Below are positions 37,369 through 49,982 of a stretch of DNA of 64,000 bases, in pieces. The position numbers were made by a program, and so were the translations under genes. The stretch's first letter is position 1. Every line of letters starts with the position of its first letter. The stretch comes from Ichthyophthirius multifiliis (Eukaryota > Ciliophora > Oligohymenophorea > Hymenostomatida). Location of the stretch: assembly GCF_000220395.1 (NCBI RefSeq), contig NW_004086938.1, positions 1,715-65,714 on the forward strand, written 5' to 3'. The notes under the pieces are model-generated. The model worked only from the letters and a program-made list of their open reading frames with translations, was not told the DNA's origin and did not search any database.

Positions 37369-40300
37369 TCAATAGTTTTGATAATTTAAGTACTAATTAG
37401 CTAAAACTTTCGTTTGCATTTGTTATGTATATTATTCTTACTATCTTAATTAATCTTCACAATTTATATGCTTCATAGCTAAAGCCCTCATATGTTATTC
37501 CTAAATATCTTTGTTATTTCTTTAATGTTAATAAATATCTTATTCATTATTATAAAACTATTAATTATTATACAAATCATTCATTCTATTATTTTAATTT
37601 TATCTTCTATGAATTCTATTTCCCATCTCATCATAATCATCATCATCTTTTTCACTTCCTTATTCTTCATCTATTTTCGTTAAAAGACTATTTATTTATT
37701 AATCTAATAAATCTTTTAACCTTCCTATCATTTGAGGATCAAGATCTTTTTATTTTTATTTATATTTTTTATTTAAAATAAATATATACTATGTTCTTTA
37801 GCAAATTTATTAGCTAAATCTTCTGACTTCTCTCCTTCATAGACAACTATTCTAGCAGTTTTACCATCTTCAATATTAACATCTACAAACAGCAAAGGTA
37901 CCCTTTCATCTGTATCTAAAGATTAATTATTACCCTAAATAATATTATTATTAATATTGCTATATGGTTTTTATGTATTTTTAATATTTTCATTAAACTA
38001 TTATTACTATTATTATTATTATTATTACTAGCTATTTTAATAGTAATCATTTGTTTAAAAATCTTCGTTTTATTAAATTTTTGGAGAAGAATTTTGTGAT
38101 TTTGAATTCTTATTATTTTACTTCTTTTTTAAAGATTAACATAAGTTTTTCTAAGTCCCACCTGTACTATTATAAAGGGAGTTATTTAAAGCATTTTGCA
38201 TTTATTGTCGTTTTTTTTCATTAAAAGTAGAACCGGATGATCTCATTAGTAATTCTATTTATTTATTAAGTTATGCATTTTTTAATCTATCTATTTCTTT
38301 TTGGGCAATCTAATTTTGCTTGGTGTTAATTTCATTATTAAATTGATACTAAGAATAAGAAGAATAATTATTTTTTTAAAATCTTTTTATGTCTGGAGAA
38401 AAAGTACATTCATCACATTCCTTTTCATATTCAACATCATCTTTGTTTCTATCCCTTCTTTAATTTCTTGGTTTTGATAATGAGAATAATTCTATTGTTC
38501 TATGAGCTCCTAAAGATTTAATAGTAGTACTTAATTTTTTATCACCAGATTAGTAAAGATTTTGTACATTAGTGAAGTCTTTAATAGTAGGATGAAAAGT
38601 ACATTAAGAGAGTTCTAATTAATTTAAAATATTTTTTTTTTATGCTATTTCATTATTTGTGAGTTATTTTTAATAAATAAGTTTTTAATTTATATCAAAA
38701 TCATTTAAATTATTAACTTATTTCATTTATTCAATAATTTTTTATTTCTTCTCTTCTGCCAAGCCTCTTGAAACATCTGAAATTTCAGGATTAAATGTAT
38801 ATTATTAAGGTTAATGCTTATAAGTTCTTTAATTACTATTCAAATAAACTAGTCTATTATCATATAAATTTTTAAATAGCTTATGTATTTATTATACTTA
38901 TTCATCACTATAGTACAAATTATCATTTTCATCAAATTATCCAATTGGATTTTATGAAGAATAATATATTTCTTAAAAATCAACTTTTAAATTATGCATA
39001 AATCTTACTTATTCTGATGTTAAAAAAGGTAAAAAATCTTCTTTACAATTTATTTTCTAGACTGCAAATAAAAAAACTTCTAAATTTCTTACTAGAATGA
39101 TATTCTTCTTTTATTAAGATAATTAATTCCATACCTTTTAAACTTAAATTGTTAATTGCTATTAATTATTCTGCTCATTTTTTTCAAGAAAGCACATATT
39201 TTGCATTAAAGCTACCATTTCTAAATAAGTTAATGTGTCTGGAATTACTGTTCGGTTTGGATTTGTAGATAAAGCAAGTGATTATACTGCTTTTTTGAAT
39301 TATTTATCAAATTTTGACATTATTAAATCATGATATTTATCTTGAACATTTTATTGACTTCCAGCCCCTTTTTCAGGAAGCTCTTAATTTTCTTCTGTTT
39401 TTTTATTTTTTTCCTATTTATATTTATTTTATTTTTTTTAAAAAAATAAAATACAAATACATTTTTACTTTTGCTCTTCTTTAGGCATCTTGATAAAGAA
39501 ATTCTTAAATTTTCTCAGGTCTTTAAGTGGAGAAATTATGTTCAGAAATTTAAGGTCTAAATAAATAGTTTTCAGGTTTATATTCACAAGGTTTAACTTC
39601 TTTTTCTTAATAAAGTCTTTTTACTACGTTTGTAGGAAGTCCTTTCTTTTCAAGGATTTAAGAAGCTAATTTTTATGATTTTTGGTTTAAATTTGGCTTA
39701 TTTTACATTTGTTATTCAGCTTCTTCTACTCTTTCTTTTTTTAGATTTTCTATATTTTTCTCATGGAAAAGTTGTCTTTTTTTTTAGTGTTCATAAAAAT
39801 TTTCTTCTCGGATTTTTATATATCCTGAGCTTATTAGTTAAGGAAAAAAAGGGCATTTTTTTTACTAATCTTAATTATAGATTTCCCTCAAATATTCTTT
39901 TTTTTCCTTTAAATGTTTTGAATCATTATAAAGACGTTCTGCATGCATTTTTTATTCCCTTTGGATAACTGAGTCGTACTTTTTACTATGTTATTTTTCA
40001 AAAAGAGCCATTTCTTCATCTGAAAATAAATTCTTATGATTAACAGGTTTTTCAAAATAACCATTTTGAAGCACTTCATTCATTAATTATTAACTACGAA
40101 TGGTATATATCGATTATTATTATAGATTATAATCTTATTACGCAACTGCTTTTGCTTCTGATGATTATTATTGTTAGAAAAATGCATTTTTTTTTTATCG
40201 CTTTACTGTTTCGAAAAATTACATGGATTTTTGTGTATTTTTAAGAGAATAATTCCTCTTTTAAGATTAGCTTTTTTAATAATATTCCCCATTCTCGTTT

Positions 40301-40383
40301 GTGTCCGATAATTATGATAGATTTGCAGGAGAATCACCTTGATTTGTAATATATAAATAATTATAATCTATTTTATGTGCCAT
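37369..40383 (-). CDS. Conserved coiled-coil protein with VVYEGE-type C-terminal module
   Basis: Three exons (introns 39414-39468 and 37746-37789) sum to exactly 972 codons, 971 residues, from the ATG at 40383-40381 to the TGA at 37371-37369. The N-terminal half is charged and helical, with repeated short lysine/glutamine-rich segments and two CTFSPDIK / CTFHPTIKDF-type elements. Near residue 830 is a conserved block, RVPLLFVDVNIEDGKTARIVVYEGE, shown here in part (FVDVNI, GKTARIVVYEGE). It is followed by LANKFAKEHNL and a leucine-rich helix, MIGRLKDLLDQQI. This module recurs in ciliate, flagellate and apicomplexan proteins, and is often seen in proteins of ciliated cells (recalled, not checked). 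Function unknown. Exact splice arithmetic makes the gene model strong even though the product is unnamed. Confidence 0.82.
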
Positions 40384-41099
40384 TTTTATAAATTATTTAT
40401 ATATTTATTAGTTTTATTACTTAAATTTTTTTTTTATTTTTTATTTATTAGTTTTTTTTTTTCTTTTTTTATTTTTTTTTTATATATTTATTAATTTTTA
40501 AAAAAATAAACAATCAAAATTTTAATTTTTTATTATGAAAATTAAATAATTTTTATTTTATATTATTTATATGGTTTTTATTAATTTTTTTTGCTTTTTT
40601 TATTAAAATATATATTTTTATTAATTTATATTCATATATTTTAAGTATAATAAATATTATGAATCTTATAATTATTTAAAATAAAAAAAATATTACTTTT
40701 TTTGTAATCGTAGTTAATTTTCTATATATGTTTATAGTAATAATAATTTCTATTATAAAATTTAAAAAGGTAAATAAATATTTAAAAATAATATTTATAT
40801 TAATTTAATTTATATTATATTAAATTTTTATTCACAGAATACTAATAAATATTTAATTATTTAAATAAATTTATTTAAGATTAAAATCTTAACAATTTTA
40901 TAATTCTTTTCAATAATGCTAGTATTTTAAATTAATTTATACTGCTCTAAATATTTTAATAAAATAAATAAAAACATAATTTATTATATAATATTTTTTT
41001 TATAATAATCATATTATTAAAAAATAAAAAAACTTTAAATTTAATAAAATATATAAAAGAATCATAAAAGTTATTAAAAAAAATATATTAATATTGGAT
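40384..41099. other. Intergenic AT-rich DNA
   Basis: About 700 bases upstream of the preceding minus-strand gene, with long T runs (40430-40490). No coding signal. Confidence 0.6.
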
Positions 41100-42240
41100 A
41101 TATATTTTATTTAAAAATAAATTATTTGATTTAGAAGGTTTACTTGTAAAATAGTTTGAAAGAATTTTTTTAATTTCCATATTTGACATAAACCATGTTT
41201 TATACTTGCAAAAGACTTTATAACTATTATAAAAAAGCGAAATAAACATGATTATTAATTTATATAGATTATGGTATCTTTATCATAAACAATGTTATCA
41301 GCAATATTGATTCAATATTACTCTTTATTAATAATTTAAATATAAGTATATTTCTTCTTATCAGACATATATTTAGGTGATTATTTTTTCCATATATCAT
41401 CATAATTATTTTTAATAATAATTATGAAAATTAATTTTAAACATTAAAACTATCCTTGTTTTCTAAATTTTAATCAATATAAATTATCTAAAAAATTATT
41501 TTTGTTTTTCGGAATAATGATTTTTTATATATTAAAATCATAAAAATAATATTTTTTGATAATTCTTCGAGTTTGAAGAAAAACTACGAAAATTGTATTT
41601 TTTAGTTTATTTATTTTTAAAAAATGACTTATTTTCTTTTTAGATTTTTACAAAAACAAATTTCTCTCTTTTTTTTTAATATATATTCTTCTCGGTTTTA
41701 ATATTGTATTATTTTTTCCAAGCTTATCACAATTCTTTTTATTGGTAACTTTACTTCCAAATTAAATGATTATTATTATACAAAAAAAATTGATTTTAAC
41801 TTATTTAAAATCGAATCCAACTAAAATTAGCTTTTTTCTTTGAAATACTTCATCTTCTTCTTCATTACAATCTTCGAAAAGTTAATTTTAACCATTATAT
41901 TCATTATTATTTATTTAAAATTCAAATAATTAATATCTAATTGCAGCCATACTATTATGATACACTTTATTCTTTTAAGAAATCATGGTCAAAAGTTTAA
42001 TCTATTACTTAATAAGGTAATTTAAATCTAGAAATAATAATTTTAAATTTACCTCTGTCAAAGATCAATTTTTTTTTCTTTAAAAAAAATTATTCTTTAT
42101 TTAATGTTTCATATAATAAAATTAACAATTATTTATTTTAAAATGTATTTTGGGACAATAAAAAATCTTGTGATCTTGAATTTCACATTTTAAGCATTTT
42201 ATATAATCACTTTTTTTAGTTTGATTAGGACCTAAATTTT
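41100..42240 (-). pseudogene. Decayed tail of a possible cation-channel-like gene with zinc knuckle
   Basis: The minus strand shows protein-like pieces in shifting frames. Near 42180-42150 is a CCHC zinc-knuckle pattern, CLKCEIQDHKIFYC (C-x2-C-x4-H-x4-C) followed by PKIHF. Downstream come charged segments such as EDCNEEEDEVFQRKK, a Lys-rich run and DIWKKQSPKYMSDKK. Such a knuckle followed by a charged tail is, from memory, found at the C-terminus of ciliate cyclic-nucleotide-gated-type cation channels, but no channel pore or transmembrane part is present upstream. At least three TGA or frame changes interrupt it. I read it as a truncated, degraded gene fragment; heavy intron content is the alternative. 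Confidence 0.35.
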
Positions 42241-43681
42241 TAAAACACTAATATATAATAATTTAATTAATATTTAAATACTAAATCAACAAACTAATCT
42301 TTTTTTTTATACTATAAATGCATTACTTTACATAGAAATGCTTTTTTTATAATCAACCAAAAACAAAAAATTTTGTGTATATTTTTTTTATTAGCTAAAT
42401 AAAGAAAATTCTTTGTCGCTTTAAATAAAAATTTATTAAAAACTTATCAATAAAATATATATTTAAATAATTATTCTTATTACAATTTATATTCCAATGA
42501 AGTTAATATATTTATAGTTGTTCATTTGTCTTTTTATTGTTAAATAAATATAACTTTATCTTAATTTATATTTATTTTAATAATAATTTAAATTATCATT
42601 AATTAAAGAAGAATATAGTTCTTTATTTTTGATTTATTAAAAAGTAGTGTAATACTTTCTATTTTTTTTATAATTTCATAAAATAATTAATTTTATAAAA
42701 ATAAATTGTATTTTTTTTAAAAAAAAATATATTTTTAAGATCTTAGCTTTTTTATTATTTAATATTATAAAGTTTAACTCAAGCAAAAACCCATTAATAT
42801 ATTTTCAAATAATAAATGTAAAAAAAACATATAGTTTATTGATTTAAGATTTAGAGTAAATAGATAATTTTTAAAAATAGTTATAAATAGAGAAAAATGC
42901 GATATTATCAATTTTTGGAAATATCAAAAATATTTAAATAGTATAAAGTTTTTCAAAATACTTCAAAATTATTTTATTTTTCATATATTTTATTAATTCA
43001 AATACTTATTTAATTTATTTTTAAAAAAATCGTATAAAACAAATTTATAATTAAAAATATATTTATTTATTTTCAAGTTAATATCTTATAAAAATTTTTT
43101 CTATTAAATTTGATATATAGTCAAGAGACATATGTGTCCCTTACTTTAATTTTGATGAAAAATTGTTAGTATATACGATGTTTTAAAAATATTTAAAATA
43201 ATAAAATAAGTACTAATATGAAAAACAATTGTAAAAACTAAATTGAAAAAGAAATTAAATTTTAAATAATGAAAGTTATGATGTTTAAATTTCATAAAGT
43301 TTAAAAAATAGTTATAGGCTATAAATACTAATTAAAATAAATAGATTTTAATAAAATAAAATGGTAAACAAAATAATTCTTTTATCAATAATATTTTATA
43401 AAGTTCTAATTTAGATTAAATAATTTTGACTCTTATAAATTTATAAAATCCTTAATTTAATTAAATATTAATTTTGCAATATATTATTTTATTTTTATTA
43501 AAAAAAAAATTAAAGAATATTTTATTAAATAATGTTTTACATTTTAAAATTTTAATAAATAAATAATAATAATTAATAAGTATCTTAAGATATGTAATTC
43601 TTTTTTTTTAATAGTAAATATTTATAAAATAGTTAAAAACGTTAATAATTTTTTTACTTTTTCAAATACAATTTATTTATT
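42241..43681. other. Intergenic AT-rich DNA
   Basis: About 1.4 kb without a supportable frame. Mostly long A and T runs. No channel core is found here, although the fragment to the left would need one. Confidence 0.6.
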
Positions 43682-44774
43682 TCATTCACTATCTTCTTCT
43701 GAATAATCAACTAATTCATCTTACATATCATCTAATTCTTCACTATTGTATTCTTCATCATCTTCATAATTACTATATTATCCATCTTTAAAAAATAAAA
43801 TATGAATAAAAATTAATAAAAATACCAGAATCTTCTTCATTTGAATATTTAGAAGAATTAATAATAAAAACTGGAGAACCATTTTTTCCATTCAGAAAAT
43901 TTTTTTAATTATTTTTTTTAAGAATGCTATAAATTTCTTTATCTAACTTTTATTTATCCATATCTTTAGGTTTAGAAATTTTATCATCAATATCATCAAC
44001 AACTGGTGACAGATTTTATAAGTTTTTCTTATAATTATTAAGTTTTTATTATTTATCACTTATTATTTTTTATTAAGCATAATTAATACCTTAATCTTAG
44101 CAATCTTGCTTTATTTATTGTAAAATTACATAATTTTTTTAGTTTTAAGCACAATTTATTAAATTACTTAATCTAAAAAAAATATATATACTTAATTAAA
44201 TGAAGTTAAAGTTAAGTTTTACACTTTAGTACATAATTTGAAATTTTCTTTATATATTTTATAAAGAATATCCAAAAATGAACTATCTTATTCAGTCAAA
44301 GTAGAGTTAAAAAGAGAACTAAATACTTCAATATCTAAAACAACATTCGATAAATAGGCATGAATAATAAAATTTTAAGCTGCTAATATATTCTATGATT
44401 TTAAATTTGCATCTATCAAATATACATAAGAAAAATCACTTAACATTACATTTGATTCTTCTAATATTTCAAATATTTTGTTTGCATTATTATATTCTTG
44501 GTTTTTTACAAATTATCTAAGAATATTCTCACAAGGAATGTTTACTTTTTCTTTTACTAAGTTATCTATTTCCTTTTTATATTATTTTTTTATTATAATA
44601 AAAATGTAAGTATGGTTTTTTAACTGTAATTGCTTTATTATATGTGTGATAATTTAAATATTAATTTAGATTTTTAAGTTTCTCTTCTTAAAATATTGTT
44701 TATTTTTATATTTATACAAATTTTTAAGTGCTTTTAAATTAAAAATTATGAAATAAGTTAGGAATTTTTTTCAT
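43682..44774 (-). CDS. Probable helical-repeat protein, possibly mitochondrial
   Basis: Starts at the ATG at 44774-44772 and ends at the TGA at 43684-43682. The first ~60 residues lack acidic residues at the very start and are Lys/Phe/Gln/Asn rich (MKKIPNLFHNF), consistent with a mitochondrial targeting sequence. The next region has paired helices reminiscent of pentatricopeptide or TPR repeats: CENILRQFVKNQEYNNANKI in part, then LEESNVMLSDFSYVYLIDA and ILAAQNFIIHAYL. After a frame change near 44170 comes a Lys/Gln-rich helix and a very acidic C-terminus (EDDEEYNSEELDDM). A 40-base intron lies at 43786-43825. Two one-base frame changes (A runs near 44576-44590 and near 44175-44190) are needed. 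Organellar RNA-related role is inference only. Confidence 0.5.
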
Positions 44775-45680
44775 TTTAAAAATATAATTAATGATATATT
44801 TTAATATTTTATTTTCTTATTATTTAAAAATTTTTAATAATTATATTATAAGATATTTGTTTATTCTTAAATTCGTATTTATGCTAAAATAAAAATTAAA
44901 AGTATATTAAATATTATAAATATACATAAAAAAAATGATTAATCTATTCAAATATAATTAAAAAAAAATATTTAAATATTAATTTTAGAAAAATAATGTA
45001 ATTAAAAATAATAATAAAAAATTAAAATTTATTAGTAATTCTATAAACAATGTAATATAAAAAAAAATAAGTAAAAATAATAAATATAATATAATAAAAT
45101 ATATAGTATATAGTATTATATATATAAAAAAAAGAATATGAATTATATTAAAAATAAAATATTATCTAAAATCATAAAAATTAAAAAAAAATTAAAATAA
45201 AAATAAATTAAAAAATATTAGAAATAGGAATATTAAATAAATAAAAAAAAATTAAAAAAAATAAAAACTAAATATTGAATTAAAAAAATATATAAATTAA
45301 TAATTATATTTTTATTTATATTTATATTTATATTTATATTTATTTATATTTATATTTATTTAAATTATTTTTTAAAAAATCTTATTTTATATATTAAATA
45401 ATTTAATTTAAAATTGTATCATAAATATTTTTTTTTATTTATTTAGTATTATTTTTTTTCTTTTTTACTCTATCTATATTATTATACCTTTTTATTTTAT
45501 TGATTTTATTCGGTTACTTATATAATTTAATATATTCCAAATTTATAATGTAAATTTTATTTATTTAATAATTAATTTTAAAATTAGAATTACAAAAATA
45601 AATAATATATTTATATATATTATAATATAAAATGTATTAAATTTTGTTAAAATAAAATAGAAAAATTAATTTTATCATAT
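44775..45680. other. Intergenic AT-rich DNA with hexamer repeat
   Basis: About 900 bases. A strongly A-rich half (44880-45290) is followed by a (TTTATA)n array (about 45307-45361). No coding frame. Confidence 0.6.
45307..45361. repeat. (TTTATA)n hexamer array
   Basis: Hexanucleotide array with one TTTA phase slip. It is the complement of the ATAAAT array seen at 29.8, 55.3 and 61.3 kb. Confidence 0.85.
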
Positions 45681-46433
45681 TCATTGTCGCTAATAAATAT
45701 GATTTTTACTATCACTTTCACTTTAATTATTGAAATTAATAATTGAACTTTTTATATAAATAATATTTAATTAATTTTAATAAAGTATATATATAAATTA
45801 TAATTTAAAATTTTTTAATACCTAGAATCTAATCCTTCTAATATGTTTTTTAAATCTATTTCAGGGTGTTTAATTTTTATATGCTGAACTAAGGAATTTA
45901 CAGCTCTTTTAATTAAAAAATTAAGTTATGCTTTACATAAAAATATACCCATAACTTTTATTGCAATTTTATTTTGTACATTTATAACTCCTACAAATTT
46001 GTTAGGCTGGTCTTCTTCTTCTTTTTTTTTAATCAGAATTTTCATTATAATTTATTTAGTCATTACTTTAAATTTTTTTATTTCTTAATTTCTTTTTTTT
46101 ATTTATTATAAAAGATTATAAAATCTTAAGAAAAAAGTACTTCAAGCTTCTCTATTTTCTATAAAAGCTCTTACTTTTCATTCAAAAATTCTTTAAGCTT
46201 TTTGAAAAATTATATATTAGTTTAATATATCTTATAAAATATTAAAATAATATTCACCTAACATTATAGTAATATATTTGCTAAATACAATTTATATGAT
46301 TCATTATAATATGTAATGTTATCCTCTTTGATTATTAATAATTATTTTTATATATGATAAATATTATATTTCTAATGTTTTTTATATATATACCTTAAGC
46401 AATTTATTCTAAATTAGATTGATTAGTTGTCAT
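45681..46433 (-). CDS. Small coiled-coil hypothetical protein
   Basis: Starts at the ATG at 46433-46431. Introns at 46326-46393 and 46198-46257 join the first three exons. The middle is an amphipathic coiled coil, FLNEKQELLQKIEKLEVLF (part). Then the frame must change by one near 46080. If it does not, the product ends there at about 85 residues and a second small protein starts at the ATG near 46071. The C-terminal module is KFVGVINVQNKIAIKVMG, FLIKRAVNSLVQHIK and IDLKNILEGLDS. A last short exon with SESDSKNH (intron roughly 45750-45820) ends at the TGA at 45683-45681. I do not recognise the family; the size and coiled coil recall small subunits of tethering or kinetochore complexes, but this is only an impression. 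Confidence 0.5.
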
Positions 46434-47203
46434 TATATAAAATTAAAAAAATAATTTATAAACAAGATACTTTTTTCTTTTTATATTTCTTTATTATAAT
46501 CTAATATTTTAATTTTATAATTTTTTATTATAATTTATATAACATTGATATTATTATATTTTCATATTTACATTAAAGCATTATAATTTTAAAATTTTAT
46601 AATAATGTAACTAATATTCTTTCTTAATAATCTTCTAAAATCAAATTAATTTAACAAATCTTTTTTATTATTTAAATATATTAATTTATAAAAATAATTA
46701 AAAAAACTATAAGAGGTAAAATTGAGAATATTTTAAAAAATAAAATATTCTATATTATTATAGATTTTTAAAAAGTTGAAACATTCTTCTAAAAAAATAT
46801 TCATAAATTTTTACTTTATTAAATTTATATATATTAAATTATACCGTTTATATTCTCACCCTAGATTTATAATACAAGTATTTGATTAAATTAAGTATTT
46901 TTTGTTTTGAAATTTATCAATTTTTTTTTGAAATAATTTTATGAGAATAAGCTAGGCATATTTAAAGCACAATGTAAATTAATTAATATTAATATAGTAT
47001 TATTTATAAATAATATGATAAAATTATTATAATTTTTTTTATGTACTAATAATTAAAATATAGATAAAAATTTATATATAAACTTTATATATAATAAATG
47101 GCAATTTTATTTTATTTAAACAGCTCCCTAAAAATATTTTATGCCTATCATTATTCATATATAGTTATATTCTAAAAAATCTTTGATAAATTAAGTAATA
47201 AAA

Positions 47204-47238
47204 AATACTGATATATCCTATATAGATATATCAGTATT
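47204..47238. repeat. Perfect 14-bp inverted repeat, 7-base loop
   Basis: Left arm AATACTGATATATC, loop CTATATA, right arm GATATATCAGTATT. The arms pair without mismatch. It stands alone in non-coding DNA, with no T run right after it on the plus strand. Confidence 0.9.
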
Positions 47239-47401
47239 GAAAATTGATGGTGAGGATATAGTCTATAGATTGGATTTTATAAATAGATTTTTTTAAAAAG
47301 AGATGTAATTATTTTTGGGTGTTTTAATTCATAAATTTGCAGAATAGTATGTTTTTAATTTTATATTTATAAAACTTTCTTTATTATTTAAAATTAATAA
47401 T

Positions 47402-47578
47402 ATTATGTATTTTAAATTAATCTGTATTTACCCATTAATTTAATTATCTATTTATTTTAAATTATGTCTGATTCGAAAAAAATTTAATAGCACCAATTTT
47501 GTTTTACATTATATTTTTAAGTAATAATATGTATTTCCTAAATTAATCTGTTTTACCCATTAATTTAATATCTATTTT
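47402..47578. repeat. Imperfect direct repeat, ~52 bp units
   Basis: Copies at 47402-47453 and 47526-47578 share AAATTAATCTGT and TTTACCCATTAATTTAAT with small indels between. Spacing about 124 bases. Confidence 0.8.
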
Positions 47579-47670
47579 CTTATTGTAATATTTCAAACCA
47601 TTATTGATTATTTTTTCTATTTAAAATTCAATATTTAGACATTAAAAGTTTCTTAGTTAATTTGAGTGAA

Positions 47671-47691
47671 TAAACTATACTGTATAGTTTA
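47671..47691. repeat. 21-bp palindrome
   Basis: TAAACTATAC and GTATAGTTTA flank a single central T; the arms are exact reverse complements. Confidence 0.85.
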
Positions 47692-48262
47692 ATAATTAAA
47701 TTGATAAGTTTATAATGATTTAATGTTTTATATGACTAAGGTTTTTTATAATTCTTTTATTAACTATAAATTCTATAATTAAATATATTATTTTCAAACT
47801 AAAAATCATATTTCGATTTTTATTTTAAACTATATTAAATTCTATCCTGTTAATACCATATTTTTCAGTATAGAGTTTATTAAATTTAATTTTTTTTTAA
47901 GGTTAAGTTAAATTAAGAAAAAATATTTATTTTACAAATAAAATCATATCATATTTTTTTTTATAATTTAAATTCTAAGTTAAATAAATATCAGTTTGAT
48001 TTTATATTTTATTTATTAATTTTTTCAATGTTTATATAAAATATGTTATTTAATATAATAATATAATTTGATTTAAGGCTTTATGTATTATTATAAAAAC
48101 TATTTTGAAATTGTTTTTAAATCGAACGATAAATTTAATTTCTACTTATTACTTTTTTAATAAATTTAAAATAATATTTTATTAAATCTCCAAATAAAAA
48201 ATTAAATAACTTTAAATTTTTGTTTTTATAATTGCTTATATTATAAAATTATAAAAAAATAT

Positions 48263-48316
48263 AGTTTACTTAAAATTGAATTTTATTAAAGTTTACTTAA
48301 AATTGAATTTTATTAA
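48263..48316. repeat. 27-bp tandem duplication
   Basis: The unit starting AGTTTACTTAAAATTGAATT occurs twice in direct succession with no differences I can see apart from the last bases. Confidence 0.85.
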
Positions 48317-48901
48317 TTAATTATGAACATATTAATAAATAAATTAATCACTAACTTAATGTATCTCAAATTAAATATAGCTTTAAGTTTTTTTAATAAA
48401 CTATATTTTAGAAATTTTAAGTGATTAATATTTGTAATTTATAAAATATAAAAAATTAGAGGTTTATTTGGTTTTTAATGAAATTAAATATTTAATATTT
48501 GTATTTTTAAAATTTATTTGACAATATAATTATCTTATAAAATACATTTATATTAAAATATTCTTTAAAAAATAAAAGATTATTTATTTATGTGTTATTT
48601 TAAAATATTCTAATTATTGAAAACTTTGTATAATAAAAATTTTAACTTTTATAAACAAAAGATTATTATGCTATTGATATAATTTAAGAGAATAATAAAT
48701 TGCTATATATTATAATTAGAAATATTTTTTTTTTATATAAAATAATATTTATTATCATTTTCTACCTGATCTTAAATATAAAGAATATTTTAATAAATTA
48801 AATAATTTATTATTTTAAATAAAGATTTTTTATTTTTTTATTTTAATAAATATATTAAACATAAATAAATATAATATTAAAATTAAATTTGATAATAATA
48901 A

Positions 48902-49845
48902 ATGGACTCGGCATTCGGATTAGCAGGAAAAGACTTTGTTATTTTAGTTACAGATAGTGCAGTTGCATATTCTATTGTAAAACTTAAGGTACTTATATTA
49001 ATTTATAATATGACCTAAAATTATTAATAAAAAAATTAAAGAATACTGAAGATAAAATTGTAAATTTAGATGAAAACAAATTAATGGCAATGAGTGGAGA
49101 ATCAGCATATCGACTTTAATTTAGTGATTATATTGCTAGAAATATAGCTCTTTTCAAATACAGAAACGGAACACCATTGAATACTTAAGAATGTGCGTCT
49201 TTTATAAGGTAAATAACAATATTACGAAATTTTTGTTAATAAAATATTATATAAAATTACTTTTTAGATCAGAATTAGCTTATGGAATAAGGAATGGCCC
49301 TTATATGGTAAATTGTTTAATTGCTGGTTTTGATTATGATTAACCTTAATTATATTGGGTTGATTATATGGGCACACTTTAAAAAAGCGTAAAAGCAGCT
49401 CATGGGTTTATTAATATTATTAATTTTAAATAATTTTTATTAATATTTTTAATTTTTAGATATGCTGCTCATTTTGTTTTAAGTACACTTGATAATTTTT
49501 ATAAACCAGTAAAACTATATTGAATAAATAATTTTTGATAATTTTAAAAATTTAATTTATATATTTTTTTAATTTAATTTAGGAATTAACATTATAAGAA
49601 GGAATCGAAATTATGAAAAAATGTGTTCATGAATTAAAAACTAGATTTTTAATTTCCTAACAAAACTTTGTTTGTAAAATTGTTACTAAGGTATAATTGT
49701 TAAAAATATATAAACTTAATTATTATTATTTTAAAATATTCTTGTGTTTATATTATTTGTTTATTTAATAAAAATAATTTAATTTATATCCTTATTTTTT
49801 AAAATAATAAAGGAAGGATTTTAAGTCTATGATTTAGAAAAATGA
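48902..49845 (+). CDS. PSMB2: 20S proteasome subunit beta-4 (PSMB2 type)
   Basis: A structural beta subunit of the 20S proteasome core. Six exons (introns 48989-49041, 49209-49267, 49406-49459, 49509-49582, 49691-49812) sum to exactly 194 codons, 193 residues, close to the ~200 of PSMB2. The sequence starts directly with MDSAFGLAGKDFVILVTD, without a propeptide or catalytic N-terminal Thr, as expected for this inactive subunit. Family blocks: SGESAYRLQFSDYIARN, NCLIAGFDYD, LYWVDYMGTL, KAAHGYAAHFVLS and a C-terminal KKCVHELKTRF. Every junction is GT..AG and frame-consistent. Five introns in 940 bases make it the most intron-dense gene here. Confidence 0.95.
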
Positions 49846-49982
49846 AATATTTATTTATATAAAAATTCCAAATAATAAGAGAAATATTATTAATGTTTTT
49901 ATTTTTTTTAATAAATTTTAAATACATTTAAATATAAATATATTTGAAACTTTTTTTAATTTTATATTTATAATAAAAAAAT

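Larger units (their letters stand above)
46434..48901. other. Long intergenic AT-rich region with palindromes and direct repeats
   Basis: About 2.5 kb with no supportable coding frame. It is unusual in holding a perfect hairpin (47204-47238), a 10-base-arm palindrome (47671-47691), an imperfect 52-base direct repeat (47402-47578) and a 27-base tandem duplication (48263-48316). Confidence 0.6.

Noticed and set aside
39675-39968. 97-codon plus-strand open frame
   Set aside because: Antisense of the 37.4-40.4 kb minus gene, whose splice arithmetic is exact.
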